Source: Microglena sp. YARC
Lineage: Eukaryota; Chlorophyta; Chlorophyceae; Chlamydomonadales; Chlamydomonadaceae
DNA length: 64,000 nucleotides
Assembly (NCBI GenBank): GCA_022414725.1
Contig: CM039463.1
Span: forward strand, 51,981,277-52,045,276
Direction: 5' to 3'
The translations under genes were made by a program, and so were the position numbers. The notes beneath the pieces were generated by a model. That model was given only the letters and a program-made list of their open reading frames with translations, was not told the DNA's origin and made no database searches. Positions 30,701-41,643 of the stretch are shown here, piece after piece; positions within the stretch are counted from its first letter, which is position 1; every line of letters starts with the position of its first letter.

Positions 30701-30899
30701 ATGCGTTAGAGATCAATGAAGGGCAGTACATAGACAGAGGCATAGTACATATGCAGTAACAGAGACGATGTCAGAGACAGTGATACAAACATAGACAGAT
30801 GCACGTGGGCACCACCTAGGAATGAATCAATACATAATTCGCTATGCCACACAAATGTTGCGAAACCGCACCTACAAGCAAGCTTCACTTATTACTTAC

Positions 30900-30967
30900 G
30901 TTGTTGTCCAAAAGCCTCATGTGACAGTGGAACATCAGAACTGGGAGGGAAGACAGAGCAATGGTCC
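30900..30967 (-). CDS. Penultimate exon of the Cys-rich protein
   Basis: Acceptor tatttgcag at 30968, donor GTAAGT at 30899. One base, 22 codons (D-H-C-S-V-F-P-P-S-S-D-V-P-L-S-H-E-A-F-G-Q-Q split across the record as D-H-C...G-Q-Q), then one base, compatible with the next exon at 29020. A decayed copy of its acceptor and first codons lies upstream at about 31385-31350 (D-P-C-S-V-W-stop). The remaining 5' exons were not identified. Confidence 0.45.
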
Positions 30968-31519
30968 CTGCAAATACAGAATGCAGGCATAGTTAAATTA
31001 AGTAGCACCTTTACTTCTTATTTGATGATAGTTTAAAGCCCCCTTCTCTTGTGTCAACAATGGCCAAGCGCTCAAGCAGACTGACAAGCAAGTATTCATG
31101 CGTACAACAGATAGGCATGCAAGCAACCAAGCCACTTTCCCATGGGCTGAACACTCTATGCCTAGCACCTCCAAGCTGCAGTCACCATCCAGATAGTCAG
31201 CCAATCAGTCACCAGGGATGAAGACAGAAAGGCAGGCATACAGACATGAATGCACAAAAGGAGGCATGCAAGCAGGTGGACACTATTTAGGCATATGATC
31301 AAGTCAGAATTCCCTAGGCCACATTGTTGTGAAACCCTACCTACAAGCAACCTTCAGACCGCTACCAGACAGAGCATGGGTCCCTGCAAAAATGAAGGGC
31401 GGGCATAGTTACATTTATTGACACCCTTTGTGTTGTTTTTGCATATTGGTAGGGAGATACCCCTGGAAGTCCAACCTGCCTTAAGCTTAGGTACCTGAAC
31501 CTCAGGTCCTACCCCAGCC

Positions 31520-32274
31520 TTGCATTGTCCACACTTGCCTGAGTTTACCATGCAGAATGGATCTGGAAGACCCAAGCATAAAGACAAGGTTGGACTGTCA
31601 CCCAACACCCAGCAAAGCAAGGAGAACCAGTCTCCACCACAACACAAGAGGCAACGTGCCAAGACTGCCACAACTACTAGGAGTGAACCCAATGTGAAGA
31701 TGCATGCCATGGACATGGGTCTAGTGCGTCAGCTAAATAGACACAGTGCTGCCACCATCTATCATGCAGGGTCTCAAGGGATAATTGCCACGCATGATCT
31801 CCTGATACAATGCTCAAGGGCACCATGCAGCCAGGGCAGTGCATGATCCAACTAGAGTGTAAGTCCCCGTGTCCTTTAAAGCTCTACTCAGGCCCAGGAG
31901 AGAACAGGTGGAAGTATGACTCACATAAGAGTTGGGAGCAAGTTGTCCCAGCATCCTACTTTGCACAGTGCCAACTAATCATGCTGCCATCCCAAGCTGA
32001 AGTCATGCTCCTAGCACAGCAGACTCCACATACCACCATATTTGACCGTGTACAGAGCAACGTCGAGTGGGCTGCCGAGATGCTGCAACGTATGCAGCTT
32101 ATTCATGCGGTGGCAGTACAGCAGCGCCGACCGGGCTTCCTGGTTGAGGAGTTGACGACGCAAGGGCCGCTGGCTGCAAGATACCATGCCTCCAGCACTG
32201 ACAACCTACACAGGTCTAGCATAGACGGATCGGTTGCGAGAATTAGCGGCACCGATGTAAGGGAATTTGTGTAG
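31520..32274 (+). CDS. Hypothetical ORF pair, likely one frameshifted reading frame
   Basis: First frame 31520-31846 (Lys/Gln-rich start, then a segment ending H-D-L-L-I-Q), second frame 31810-32274 (154 codons, with K-S-W-E-Q-V-V-P-A-S-Y-F and Q-S-N-V-E-W-A-A-E-M-L-Q-R-M). They overlap by ~35 bp, and the second reads on naturally from the first after a frame change near 31815. Composition is normal, not low-complexity. No family recognised; it may be a transposon-derived ORF or a decayed gene. Confidence 0.35.
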
Positions 32275-33300
32275 GAGAGAGGACCAGAGCATTTGCCAAA
32301 TTTCAAAAACAATCTGACGCACTACTTTGCGCTTGTCCACGCGGAAGGCGGAAGAGGGCGTTGCGCAGTAATACTGAAAAGATATATGGAAAGAAAGGAG
32401 GGAATAAAGCAGGACGCCAGAAATATCAAGTAGCAACAAACACATGCTTTGGGCGAGGGAGGGAAGAATATGAGGTAGGAGTACGAGAGTAGAAGGTTGG
32501 CGTGGCTTACCTTAGCCATACTGCAAAGGCTCTAATCAGAGGGCTCTAATCGTACGGCCATTTCGCCATGCCGCGTCCAATCCGCCTTGGCTAAATGTAC
32601 GTGAAAGGCTGGTGAAAGGAAACCCTGCGAAAACATCTATCAAAATTAGTAAGAGCACTGACAGGTCATCGCGTCACACTAATATTTCAGTGTGACTTAG
32701 GCTTTCATCACAGTGATTAAAATCGTCCTGGTTTCGCCCTACAACAGCGCCATTTTCGACGCATGCAGCGAAAGCACATCGGTAACTTCGGGTGTCCATT
32801 TTCCCGAATGAAAGCTATTCGCCAACAAGTAGTTCGCGCTAGTACTTCGTTGCCTAATTGTTCACCCTATCTCGGAATCGCTGGCAGAGCTTGGCAGGTT
32901 CGCAAGATTGACCCCTCGAAAAGGTTGCTAACAGACCCTCGAGCGACAGAAAGCTGCATACCCCTTCGCGTATTACAACTCAGTCGTTAACGTGCGATCA
33001 AGGAGTTATTGGTCACGCTTCAGTCTACGAAAAGTTCTGGGTGTCTGTCGGGATCGCTAGTTAGCGGTGAGCCGAGACATTTCGTCCACTGTACGCCTAC
33101 ATTTATCTGTAGTTCCGCTGCAAATCGTGTCTTTCGCCTACATTTAGCGAAATTGTCACTTCCCCGAGTGCTATCCTGGGAGGAGGAGCCCAATACCGGT
33201 TATCTGGCTGGAGTGATTACCTAAGGATTTCTGGATGGCTGCCTTTGGACCTGGCCGGAGACGATATCCTTTGGTGGACATTGCAGCACTGTAGATACTA
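32275..33300. other. No gene recognised
   Basis: Mixed sequence. Short ORFs on both strands without recognisable motifs. Confidence 0.3.
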
Positions 33301-33893
33301 AAGTTTGCAGAGCCTTTCTAGCAAGGCCGTGTGTTGGCTGCATATAGCCAACAGGTCTGCCCTGTCAACGGGGGTGGGTTCCTTTATCTTAGATGTTTGT
33401 GCGTGCTTGCACAGTCTTGTTGGCTTGGTTTTGTGGACTCTCTGCGTGTAGTTTGGATTCTCCCTTTACTCCTTGGGGTGTGTTTGGTTGTTCTCCTAGG
33501 CACTCTTGTCCTTATTTGCAAGGTGGTGCGGGGTTGATGAGCGCTTTTTTCTGTTAGGGGCATTATCGCTGCATATTAAGGTGCTCATAGCGCATGCCCT
33601 TGATTGGTCTTTTGCTCTTTTGGCTCAGCCCTCTTCTCTTGTGTTTGTTGGGCTTGGTGCTCTGGATTGCCTGCCTCAGCATCCCTCCCCTTCACGCTCC
33701 CCTTCCGCTATTCTTTCCGCCACTAGTTTGTTTCCTTTTTTTTACTTGACCTAGTTTGTTTTCAGGTTTGTGGGGGTGCCTTCAAAACCCTCGTGCTTTC
33801 GTGTTATAAAATTGGATGGTTGGCAGGCTGTGCTGCTGTCCAGTCTCGGCAGTGATTTGCTGAGTTTATGTAACAAACCCTCTCTCTGGGTCT
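33301..33893 (+). mobile_element. LINE 3' end, second copy
   Basis: Aligns with the 3' region of the plus-strand LINE: ccttggggtgtgtttggttg, ggggcattatcgctgcatat, ttaaggtgctcatagcgcat, tgtgggggtgccttcaaaac and tgctgagtttatgtaac then aaaccctctctctg. At the gaggg position where the other copy carries the copia LTR, this copy is uninterrupted (ttaggggcattatcg at 33555), so it acts as an unoccupied site. Confidence 0.8.
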
Positions 33894-34478
33894 CGGTCTC
33901 AGTCTTCTACGTCTCGAAGCTTCCATGCGGCATCCGCAGGGGTCATGCGCAACGCCGGCTGGCGTTGCCCGGGGGCGCTCACGGGCGCCGAACCCTTAGG
34001 TTAAATTGCTCCTCCTCCTCCTCCTCCTCCAGTGTGAGCGGTGTAACCGTGGTGTATCTGCTTAGTTGAGGGCGGTAACTAGAGGTGACCGCCCTCGGGC
34101 GGTCACCTCTCGCACGGTCGTGGTTTCGTGGGTCTGTGTATCGGTCTGGGTCTGTGTGTCGGTCTGTGTATCGGTTCTGGGTCTCGGTCTGGGTCTCGGT
34201 CTGGGTCTCGGTCTCGGTCTGGGTCTCGGTCTGGGTCTGGGTCTCGGTCTCGGTCTGGGTCTCGGTCTCGGTCTGGGTCTCGGTCTCGATCTGGGTCTTG
34301 GTTTTCTGCGTCTCGAAGCTTCCATGCGGCATCCGCAGGTCATGCGCAACGCCGGCTGGCGTCGCCCGAGGGCGCTCACGGGCGCCGAACCCTTAGGTTA
34401 AATTGCTCCTCCTCCTCCTCCTCCTCCTCCAGTGTGACCGGTGTAACCGTGGTGTATCTGCTTAGTTGAGGGCGGTAA
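33894..34478. repeat. (GGGTCTCGGTCT)n array flanked by two ~170-bp GC-rich modules
   Basis: Modules at about 33906-34077 and 34305-34477 share ctcgaagcttccatgcggca, tcatgcgcaacgccggctgg, gggcgctcacgggcgccgaa, cccttaggttaaattgctcc, a (CTC)n run, gtgtaaccgtggtgtatctg and cttagttgagggcggtaa. Between them lies a (GGTCTG/GGTCTC)n array (34130-34300). Confidence 0.8.
34081..34110. repeat. Perfect 13-bp inverted repeat, 4-nt loop
   Basis: agaggtgaccgcc, ctcg, ggcggtcacctct: a strong hairpin directly after the first GC-rich module. Confidence 0.9.
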
Positions 34479-35114
34479 ATACTGCACTGCGTCAAAAGTT
34501 AGGACCAGCTGGTTCCCAGCTGAGTTGATTAATTCGCGCTTTCTTTGCGATGATTAAACAATGCATTAAGTCATTACCTCATTATGTCCATGAAATGCCC
34601 AACAGCGCTGGCTTGCCATTGTTGTTGACTTGTTCAAGGTTATTTTGAAACTATGGGACCACTGTCTTGACGTACCATGGTTCTCCTAGTCGCCTTCGGG
34701 GGTGCTACTATCAGCTATTTTGATTTCAAAATGCAAGCCCCAAACTAAAGTCTATTATCTAACGTAGCACCCCCATATATAACACCAAGGTGCTTAATGA
34801 AGCACTTGAGCTACGAGTAGCACCATAAATAAAAGCATGGACTTGTTGTGGTGCGAGTGGAGTGTGAGTTGCAAGAGAGACTTTGTAGCAATTCTGCGGA
34901 TCATATGGAATTTAAATTTTCGAAACAGGACGTACTTTGTAGCTCAGATGTCGTCAATGTCCTTCATGTCCTCAACTTCCAAGAATACTGGTAATTCTTG
35001 GAGATTTGTAGAAAATTTATTTGCCTTGGAAATTGCAAGGTGCCAAGGACAACCTACGACTGTCGATTCCAAAACATCCTCTGCATTGCTATGATTTTGT
35101 ATACCGGACTACCG
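34479..35114. other. No gene recognised; inverted ggtgctact/gtagcaccc motifs
   Basis: cgggggtgctacta at about 34699 and acgtagcaccccc at about 34763, with gagtagcacc at 34815, suggest a small inverted-repeat element, but the ends and target duplication are not resolved. Confidence 0.35.
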
Positions 35115-35519
35115 GTATGAAAGGATTTTCACTTCTCAGTTTCTGGCCCCAGGAGTGCTATATTTTGATATGTTACATAGCAAGAACCAGAGACCAGAGG
35201 GGTCTAGAAATCTGTAATGAAGTAGGTGGCCAATCCTACTACTAGGTGTATGTCCTTTTACAGGCCAGGGGTAGTCAACTAGGCTGAAGGGACTTGCTCA
35301 ACCTTCAACACCGGTTAGGCAGTTTAAAAAACAAGCATCAGTGGTCTGAAATTCTGAATCCCAATCGCGCCAGAAGCATATAAAGTGTAGTAGGTCAGTA
35401 GTTCACTTGACATAAGCCCTTCCTGTTAAATCGTTAAGAGCATAAAGGGATGCGCAGTCTATTAATAGCAGGGCATCTCAAGGGGGGTTAGGTGTGACCT
35501 AACCTCGGGGCACGCCAGC

Positions 35520-36735
35520 AGTACAGCAGACTGGCGTGGTCAGAGTCACTTGCTGACTGGGCAGTGTGGACACATGCAGTGTGAGAAATGGCATAGAGGT
35601 ATACTTAAACAAATGTTGGGTGTTTGCCAATCTACTACATCTAATATTATCATGGAAGAGCTGGGTAGAACCCCGTTGTGTTTTGCTTGGCTTAAACAAG
35701 CTTTGCGCTTCTGGAACAAGACCATACATAAAGAACCTGAGGATCTCATTAGAATGGCTCTTGAGGAATCTTTTGACTCCAACACTGGCTGGGTTCATGA
35801 CTTGCGTTGTGCTCTCCACAAGCTAGGATCCAGTAAAAACATCAACATTTTGGAGGCTGTCGATGTCGAAGGTATTATGTCTGAAGTTTTTGAGTCATGG
35901 AGGTTTAAGTACCCAAGTGACACCAATGCAGTTAGAGACATCCCTGATGAGAGAAGGGTTGGCTTTAAACGCCTCCGATACCAAAAAATGGTTCGCAGCC
36001 AACAGCAATGATGAGAATGGCTTGATTCCCTTTACATCCGCCTTACATAAGCAGGATCAGATTCGTTCTATAGCACAGTTTAGAATGGGTTCCCATTGGC
36101 TGAACACAGAAAGAATGAGGGTGGTGGATAGAGCACACATCCCTCGCTCAATGAGACACTGTCAAATGTGTGGGTTCCAAAAACCTGAGGATGAAATGCA
36201 TATGTTTGAGTGCCCTTTTTATAATGATATTCGCCTCCGCTACCAGAAGCTGTTTACAGATATTTATAGGCATGTCCATGAGGATACCAACTTAACCGTA
36301 TGGAATGTGGAATTCTGCGATTCCACATTCAGAACCTTTATGAATAGAAATGGCACTAAGTCTTTTTGGAGCAACCTAGCCGACTATCTTTCTACTTGTA
36401 GAAGAGCAAGACAGGAAGCCCTGGACTGCTTAGTGGCACCGTAATTTATCATCCCTTTTTTTCTTCTTCTTGTGACTTCTCATTCGTTAGCTTCTTACCT
36501 CCGCCACTGTAAGTGGTTGAGATCTGGGTCCGGCTCTAAGGGGTTTAATACCTACGCCACCAAAACGGTGGTTGGGAGTTTGGTTTGTTTGTCCTCGACA
36601 CACCCCTGATGTAATGGGGTTTTTTGCTTTGTGGGTGATTTTTCTTTTTGTTTAAAGCACAGAGTCTCATACACCCTCGCGGTGTCAAGTAGACTTTAAC
36701 ATGTAATGTAATGTAATGTAATGTAATGTAATGCA
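35520..36735 (+). mobile_element. LINE C-terminal fragment with (ATGTA)n-type tail
   Basis: Two frames: 35550-36011 (H-M-Q-C-E-K-W-H-R-G) and 35950-36444, overlapping, which implies one frameshift near 35960. The second ends with R-H-C-Q-M-C-G-F-Q, then E-M-H-M-F-E-C-P-F-Y, the Cys/His motif seen at LINE ORF ends, and stops at 36444. A ~280-bp 3' region ends in seven atgta repeats (36700-36732). This is a different LINE family from the plus-strand one at 17.6 kb, as the tail and 3' sequence differ. Confidence 0.75.
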
Positions 36736-36933
36736 GGTGCCTACGTGTGCCACAGGCTACGGCATATAAGCCATAGTAGAACACCCCTTGGTAGTCTAGA
36801 CTCCCTAGAGCTTAGTTTATCTCCGGGACCGGGATTAGCGCCAATTTATACCATGGTGCTCCCTGTGGCGTTTGGGGGGCTACTAGCGACTTTGGGTGTC
36901 TTAGATGCAGATCTTGAAAATGGGTGCGTCTCA

Positions 36934-37162
36934 TGTTATTGACTGATTAATATATCAGTCTCTGAGTTGGCATAGCGCACACCGGCACCTGCTCCCTCCA
37001 GGTTCCGTGTTGCCTGCCGCCAGGCCACAGGCTAGCTGTGGCCTGCACGTGATTGCAGTACCTTGCAGTACACATCTCTATTCTATGTGATTGCGCCTGT
37101 TGCGCTTAATAGCATCTTCTCCGCTATCGAGTATATGCCTTTGTAAAGAACTTACATTAAAA
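36934..37162 (+). repeat. TR-GAG element 5' LTR, 229 bp
   Basis: Starts tgttattgactga and ends cttacattaaaa. Preceded by the target site tctca (36929-36933). Followed by ggttatgcacc, the position of the primer-binding site. The 3' end is not the usual CA, but its extent is fixed by the matching 3' LTR and the duplicated target. Confidence 0.9.
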
Positions 37163-37683
37163 GGTTATGCACCATCAATAGACGCTGGCGAAGAACAGCC
37201 GCTGCGTTCCGACACTCAGGAACCAGTTACCCTCTGACTAGTTCGAAGGCCCGAGTTTCTAGCATCTGGACCCCCCATGCGGATCCAACTAACCGCTGCT
37301 CCACCTACCGCTTCCCCAAGACCTACTTTGGATCTGCCGCTGCGTCCTACGACTGGAGCAAGCAAGAGCACCTGCTAGTCACCGAAATCTATGAAGTGAG
37401 TCTAGGAAGACGCCCTCACCGAGATCCCAAACAGAGCTGTATTGATCCCAGACGATCAAAGTGCTTGCGACCACAGCTTTCAACAAGAAGCTACTGTTGC
37501 CAAACATTGCCGCCCGGCAAAGTTCACCATTCCCACTCCGCTAGATCCTTTTGGATCGCCGATTCCCACAAGCACTCCATCCCCCCTTCCCCTGCCCCGC
37601 CCTCGTAATCCCCCACCATCCAACACTACTCCGACCTACAAAAACAAGACCTCCGCTAAGAAGACCCCAATCAACCAATCATC

Positions 37684-38082
37684 ATGCAACACCCCAGGAT
37701 CTTCACCGGTAACAACTTATACACGTGGCATATACTCCTCGACCTCAAGTCAAATAGGGACTGCATTGCCATTGCATACGACTGTCAACAGCCGGTCGTC
37801 GATGGAGAGCCTGATAACTCTGACGGATACCCTGCTAAAGACGTTGCTTACCCTGTTGTTGCGGTCGCTGATGCAGCTGCTCCAGTTCGTGGTGTCCCCA
37901 ACAGGATCTCCACCTTGAAAAACAACAAAGCGTTCAAGATGATCCTAGATCGGGTGTCAGACTCGATCCAGACGGCCATCCATGCTCATACAGATATGGC
38001 CACAAAAGCTTTCAGGTTTCTGGATTCTCTCTACTCTGACCAAGCCAGCAGCCTAGAGTTTACAACCATGACTATTGACTAA
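37684..38082 (+). pseudogene. gag N-terminal frame of the TR-GAG element
   Basis: Starts M-Q-H-P-R-I-F-T-G-N-N-L-Y-T-W, a typical copia Gag opening, and ends T-M-T-I-D-stop at 38082. One extra T near 38080 would explain the shift into the next frame, which resumes N-L-Y-A-I-R-M. A programmed frameshift is possible but no slippery heptamer is evident. Confidence 0.7.
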
Positions 38083-40468
38083 CCTCTATGCCATTCGAAT
38101 GACTAGCACTGAATCCCTGCAGACCTACCTCTCCAGGGCAGCTGACCTATATGCCCAAGTCCCCAAGATCCAAGGGACTTCCACCTGCTCCACCGCCATC
38201 TTCCTCAATCTCGTTGTTAAAGGACTCAACTCACGTCCTGAATATGATGGATACATCAACCAGTTCAACCCTAAAGAAATCACCACTTTTGCCTTACTCC
38301 AAAGTGCAATGTTTAACTGGTGCCTAGTGAAGAACGTTGACCCCGCCCCATCTCCAGAGGAAGCTGAGCTGGCTGCTGCAGCCTACAGATACAGATACAG
38401 AAGACCCTACAACGCCAACAGGAACTTCCCCAACAGAGACAAGAGAGACATCAACAAGAAGATGACCTGCTGCTGGAACTGTGGAGGGATAGGTCATAGC
38501 TCCAGAGAATGCATCAGTGAGGACACTGACCTGGCCTTCAAGCCAGCTGACTCTGATGAAGCTGACAATGGATCCAAGTCACCTCCCAAGCAGAGATCAG
38601 GAGATGACAAGGACCCTGATGACAAGAAAAAGCCCTACACTCACAGGAGAGGTGACAGGAGACCAAGACCAAGAAGATACCAGAGCAGAGGACGCCTTGC
38701 CCATGTTGCTGATGGTGACCAGTCTACCTCAACCTCCAACTCTGACAGTGAGGATGAGGAGCACAACTTCCTTTCTCTTGCACTGAATGAAGACACCCCA
38801 CAGCCCATGAGCTTTGCTGCACCAACCAGAGGCAAGTCTGTATCATTTTCCTTGCCGCATGACCCCCTGGCTGACACAGCATTCTTTGGACATATAAGTG
38901 CTGATGATGAATGCACTATAGATGATGATGAAGGAGTTTTCCAAGCAGCACTGCAGACAGAATGGATCATAGATACTACTGCAGCCCACTTCCATGCCAC
39001 AAGTAACACCTCCTATCTGCATGACATTCAGGACCTCCCACAGCCTATTAGGCTGCAGCTGGCAGACCAAGACTCTCCACCTATCTTCTGCAAGCAGATA
39101 GGGAAGGCCAAGATCAAGGGCCATGGCAGAGCTCTGATTATCCTGAATGGTGTACTCATTGCTGACTGCAAAATGCCCAACATCATTAGCATCAATGCAG
39201 CCACCAATTTGTGCCCAGATCTACAAGTCCACCTGTCCAAGACCAAGGCTACACTCTCCATACCAGAAAAATCTGGCACCAGACTACTCCTATCATGCCC
39301 CAAAAGGCATGGACTCAACCTCACTCAAACCTCCCCAGCGGCCACCAGTAATCTCTCTTGGGGACCACCCACTGCCTACATCATGATGGTTACCAAGGCT
39401 CCATCACTACACACTGGCTCTGAGACAGGGCAGTACCCACCCACTCATGAGACTGCCCCCAGTAGAGCTGATCAAGACTTCCAGGAGCCCCTTCCTACCA
39501 CTGAGCCATCTGCACCCCACACTGACTCTGAGACAGGGCAGTACCCACCCTCTAATGTGGAGGCAGACCAATACCTCCAAGACTCTCCCCCTGCTGCTGA
39601 ACCATCTACATCAAACACTGACTCTGAGACAGGGCAGTACCCACCCACTCATGTGACTGCCCCCAGTGCCCATGGAGACCCTGCCAGAACAACCCCCCTT
39701 TCCTTTTGCCATCACAACACCCCCTCCACTTCAGAGAACTTAATTGGAGAGACTGACAGTGACACTGACAGTGATGAATTGCCAGAGCTCATGACAGAAG
39801 AGGTCTACCAACAACGCCTAGCAGAACGTGCAAAAGGATTCCAGCCTCTGTCAGAAGACCAGCAAGTTGGGGCCCCACCAGATATCATCCCAAACACTCC
39901 TGCTCTTTCCCAGCAACTGGACAACCTGACCCTGCAACAAGCCAGGGCAGAGATGGAACTCCTCAGCGACCAAATCAGGACCAACTATGAAGAGTATGAT
40001 GGCCCCATAGATGGGGATGGACCACTCAAGCCATCTGATCTAGCCACAGCAACCACCTGGGAACAGTGGATCCTGCAGAACAGTGCACCAGACATTGGGA
40101 TCCCACTGGGAGAGGTCAACCAGAATGTCAACCACATCCACTTCTCCAACAACTCAAGACTCAGCCTGACCAGATTTGGATGCACCCTACACCAGTTGAA
40201 CAACAGACCTGCCTCACCGTCTTTCACTATCAAGCCAAGGCCTCCACTTCCCCAACTTATCACTACCTTCACCAGCAGGTTCCCAACCCTGCTGACTTCT
40301 GAGAAAGAAAAGTTCCCACAGAGATCAATGCACAGACAGCCATCTGATGCCTATGCCCCTGTTCTCAAGCACTCTGGCAGACTCCAACAAATGGTGCAAG
40401 CTTATCCCACTGTCTCTACAACAGCCAGACCCACCTTACAGTGGGCCATCTGCTCCAGGCTGCCATGA
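38075..40468 (+). CDS. Gag/protease-like ORF of the TR-GAG element
   Basis: About 797 codons. Gag C-terminal part (residues ~1-125), zinc knuckle C-W-N-C-G-G-I-G-H-S-S-R-E-C (~residues 133-147), basic and acidic stretches, then a retropepsin-like segment beginning E-W-I-I-D-T-T-A-A-H-F (~296), where D-T-T replaces the usual D-S/T-G. Next come three ~35-residue repeats carrying T-D-S-E-T-G-Q-Y-P-P (~450-525) and a Gln/Leu-rich tail. There is no ATG at the start; it continues the 37684 frame by a shift. The Gag shell could package partner-supplied enzymes. A 90-codon frame at 40441-40713 overlaps the end and may be its shifted C-terminus. Confidence 0.8.
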   Translation: MTNLYAIRMTSTESLQTYLSRAADLYAQVPKIQGTSTCSTAIFLNLVVKGLNSRPEYDGYINQFNPKEITTFALLQSAMFNWCLVKNVDPAPSPEEAELAAAAYRYRYRRPYNANRNFPNRDKRDINKKMTCCWNCGGIGHSSRECISEDTDLAFKPADSDEADNGSKSPPKQRSGDDKDPDDKKKPYTHRRGDRRPRPRRYQSRGRLAHVADGDQSTSTSNSDSEDEEHNFLSLALNEDTPQPMSFAAPTRGKSVSFSLPHDPLADTAFFGHISADDECTIDDDEGVFQAALQTEWIIDTTAAHFHATSNTSYLHDIQDLPQPIRLQLADQDSPPIFCKQIGKAKIKGHGRALIILNGVLIADCKMPNIISINAATNLCPDLQVHLSKTKATLSIPEKSGTRLLLSCPKRHGLNLTQTSPAATSNLSWGPPTAYIMMVTKAPSLHTGSETGQYPPTHETAPSRADQDFQEPLPTTEPSAPHTDSETGQYPPSNVEADQYLQDSPPAAEPSTSNTDSETGQYPPTHVTAPSAHGDPARTTPLSFCHHNTPSTSENLIGETDSDTDSDELPELMTEEVYQQRLAERAKGFQPLSEDQQVGAPPDIIPNTPALSQQLDNLTLQQARAEMELLSDQIRTNYEEYDGPIDGDGPLKPSDLATATTWEQWILQNSAPDIGIPLGEVNQNVNHIHFSNNSRLSLTRFGCTLHQLNNRPASPSFTIKPRPPLPQLITTFTSRFPTLLTSEKEKFPQRSMHRQPSDAYAPVLKHSGRLQQMVQAYPTVSTTARPTLQWAICSRLP

Positions 40469-41414
40469 CCAGTGCCCATGTATATGCTCTCTCATTTCGA
40501 CCCAAAATGATCATGGACCCCAGGAGCTGTGCCTACCCTGGCGGGAAAGTGATCTGTGTCAACCACCTCAATATGGACTGGAGCCCCATGGACTTCACCT
40601 TCATCAACATCCTTTCTTCCCCAAGCCTAGCTACCAAGTCATTTGATGAGTTCCTCGCCCAAGTCTGCCACCAGCTTGCCCTGGATGGCTTCCCCACTCT
40701 GTCAGGCACCTAGTAAATTGGACAAGACATGGCTCCCCACATGTTGTTTTAGACCTGAATACTCTAGAATTTATTTGACTGTATGCCACATGTACTGCCC
40801 CATGTACAGACACATGCAATACACTCCCCATTTAATTTTTTTTTCTTTCACATAGCTCAACATGATGTCTGCCTCATTCTAATTTAGGTTACAGCCTTTT
40901 TCAGCACTCCACCCAAATTATGGGGGGACTACTCCAGACATCCTGCCTAAAAACATAGCCTCCAGTCTTGAATCATGCACGTCTCGTAACCTAGACTCTC
41001 TCCCCAGGCTTTACCCAAGCCTGGAGTTTTCCTCAGCTTCCCAGCAGCTTCCCTGCAACCTAGCCTGCAGACTACCTGCAGTTTCCTTCCAGCTTCCTAG
41101 CAGCCTCTCTGCAACCTAGCCTGCAGTCCCCTTTTAGTTTCCTAGCAGCCTCCCTGCAATCTAGCATGCTGTCCCTTTGCAGTTTCCTATCAGGGCCAGC
41201 TACTTCAGTAGACTGACATTTCTTTGAAGACCTCTGCTAATGTGCCGTACCCCCTTGAATCCTGTTCCAAATAATTTATTATTCACAGTCTTTCATATCA
41301 GCTATTAGCAACCCTCTCAAAGTCTTACCAGCCCTTATATTATTATTATTTCCTTATGCCCCTCAGTTAATTCCAGGAATTCTTGAGTTCAAGAATACCT
41401 TGAATTGGGGAGGA

Positions 41415-41643
41415 TGTTATTGACTGATTTATATATCAGTCTCTGAGTTGGCATAGCGCACACCGGTACCTGCTCCCTCCAGGTCCCGTGTTGCCTGCCG
41501 CCAGGCCACAGGCTAGCTGTGGCCTGCACGTGACTGCAGTACCTTGCAGTACACATCTCTATTCTATATGATTGCGCCTGTTGCGCTTAATAGCATCTTC
41601 TCCGCTATCGAGTATATGCCTTCGTACAGAACTTACATTAAAA
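41415..41643 (+). repeat. TR-GAG element 3' LTR, 229 bp
   Basis: Same ends and length as 36934-37162, preceded by the polypurine tract and followed by tctca. Confidence 0.9.

Larger units (their letters stand above)
36934..41643 (+). mobile_element. Non-autonomous copia-like element with gag only (TR-GAG type), 4710 bp
   Basis: LTRs of identical length (229 bp, about 97% alike by eye), 5-bp target duplication tctca (36929-36933 and 41644-41648), gag with a zinc knuckle, a degenerate protease segment, and a polypurine tract ttggggagga immediately before the 3' LTR. No integrase, RT or RNase H motifs are present in the 4.25-kb interior. The empty site survives in the paralogous segment at about 12535 (ggtgcgtctcaagatgcag). 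Confidence 0.85.

Noticed and set aside
38068..38085. Programmed frameshift between the two gag frames
   Set aside because: No slippery heptamer or downstream structure recognised; a one-base insertion explains it as well.
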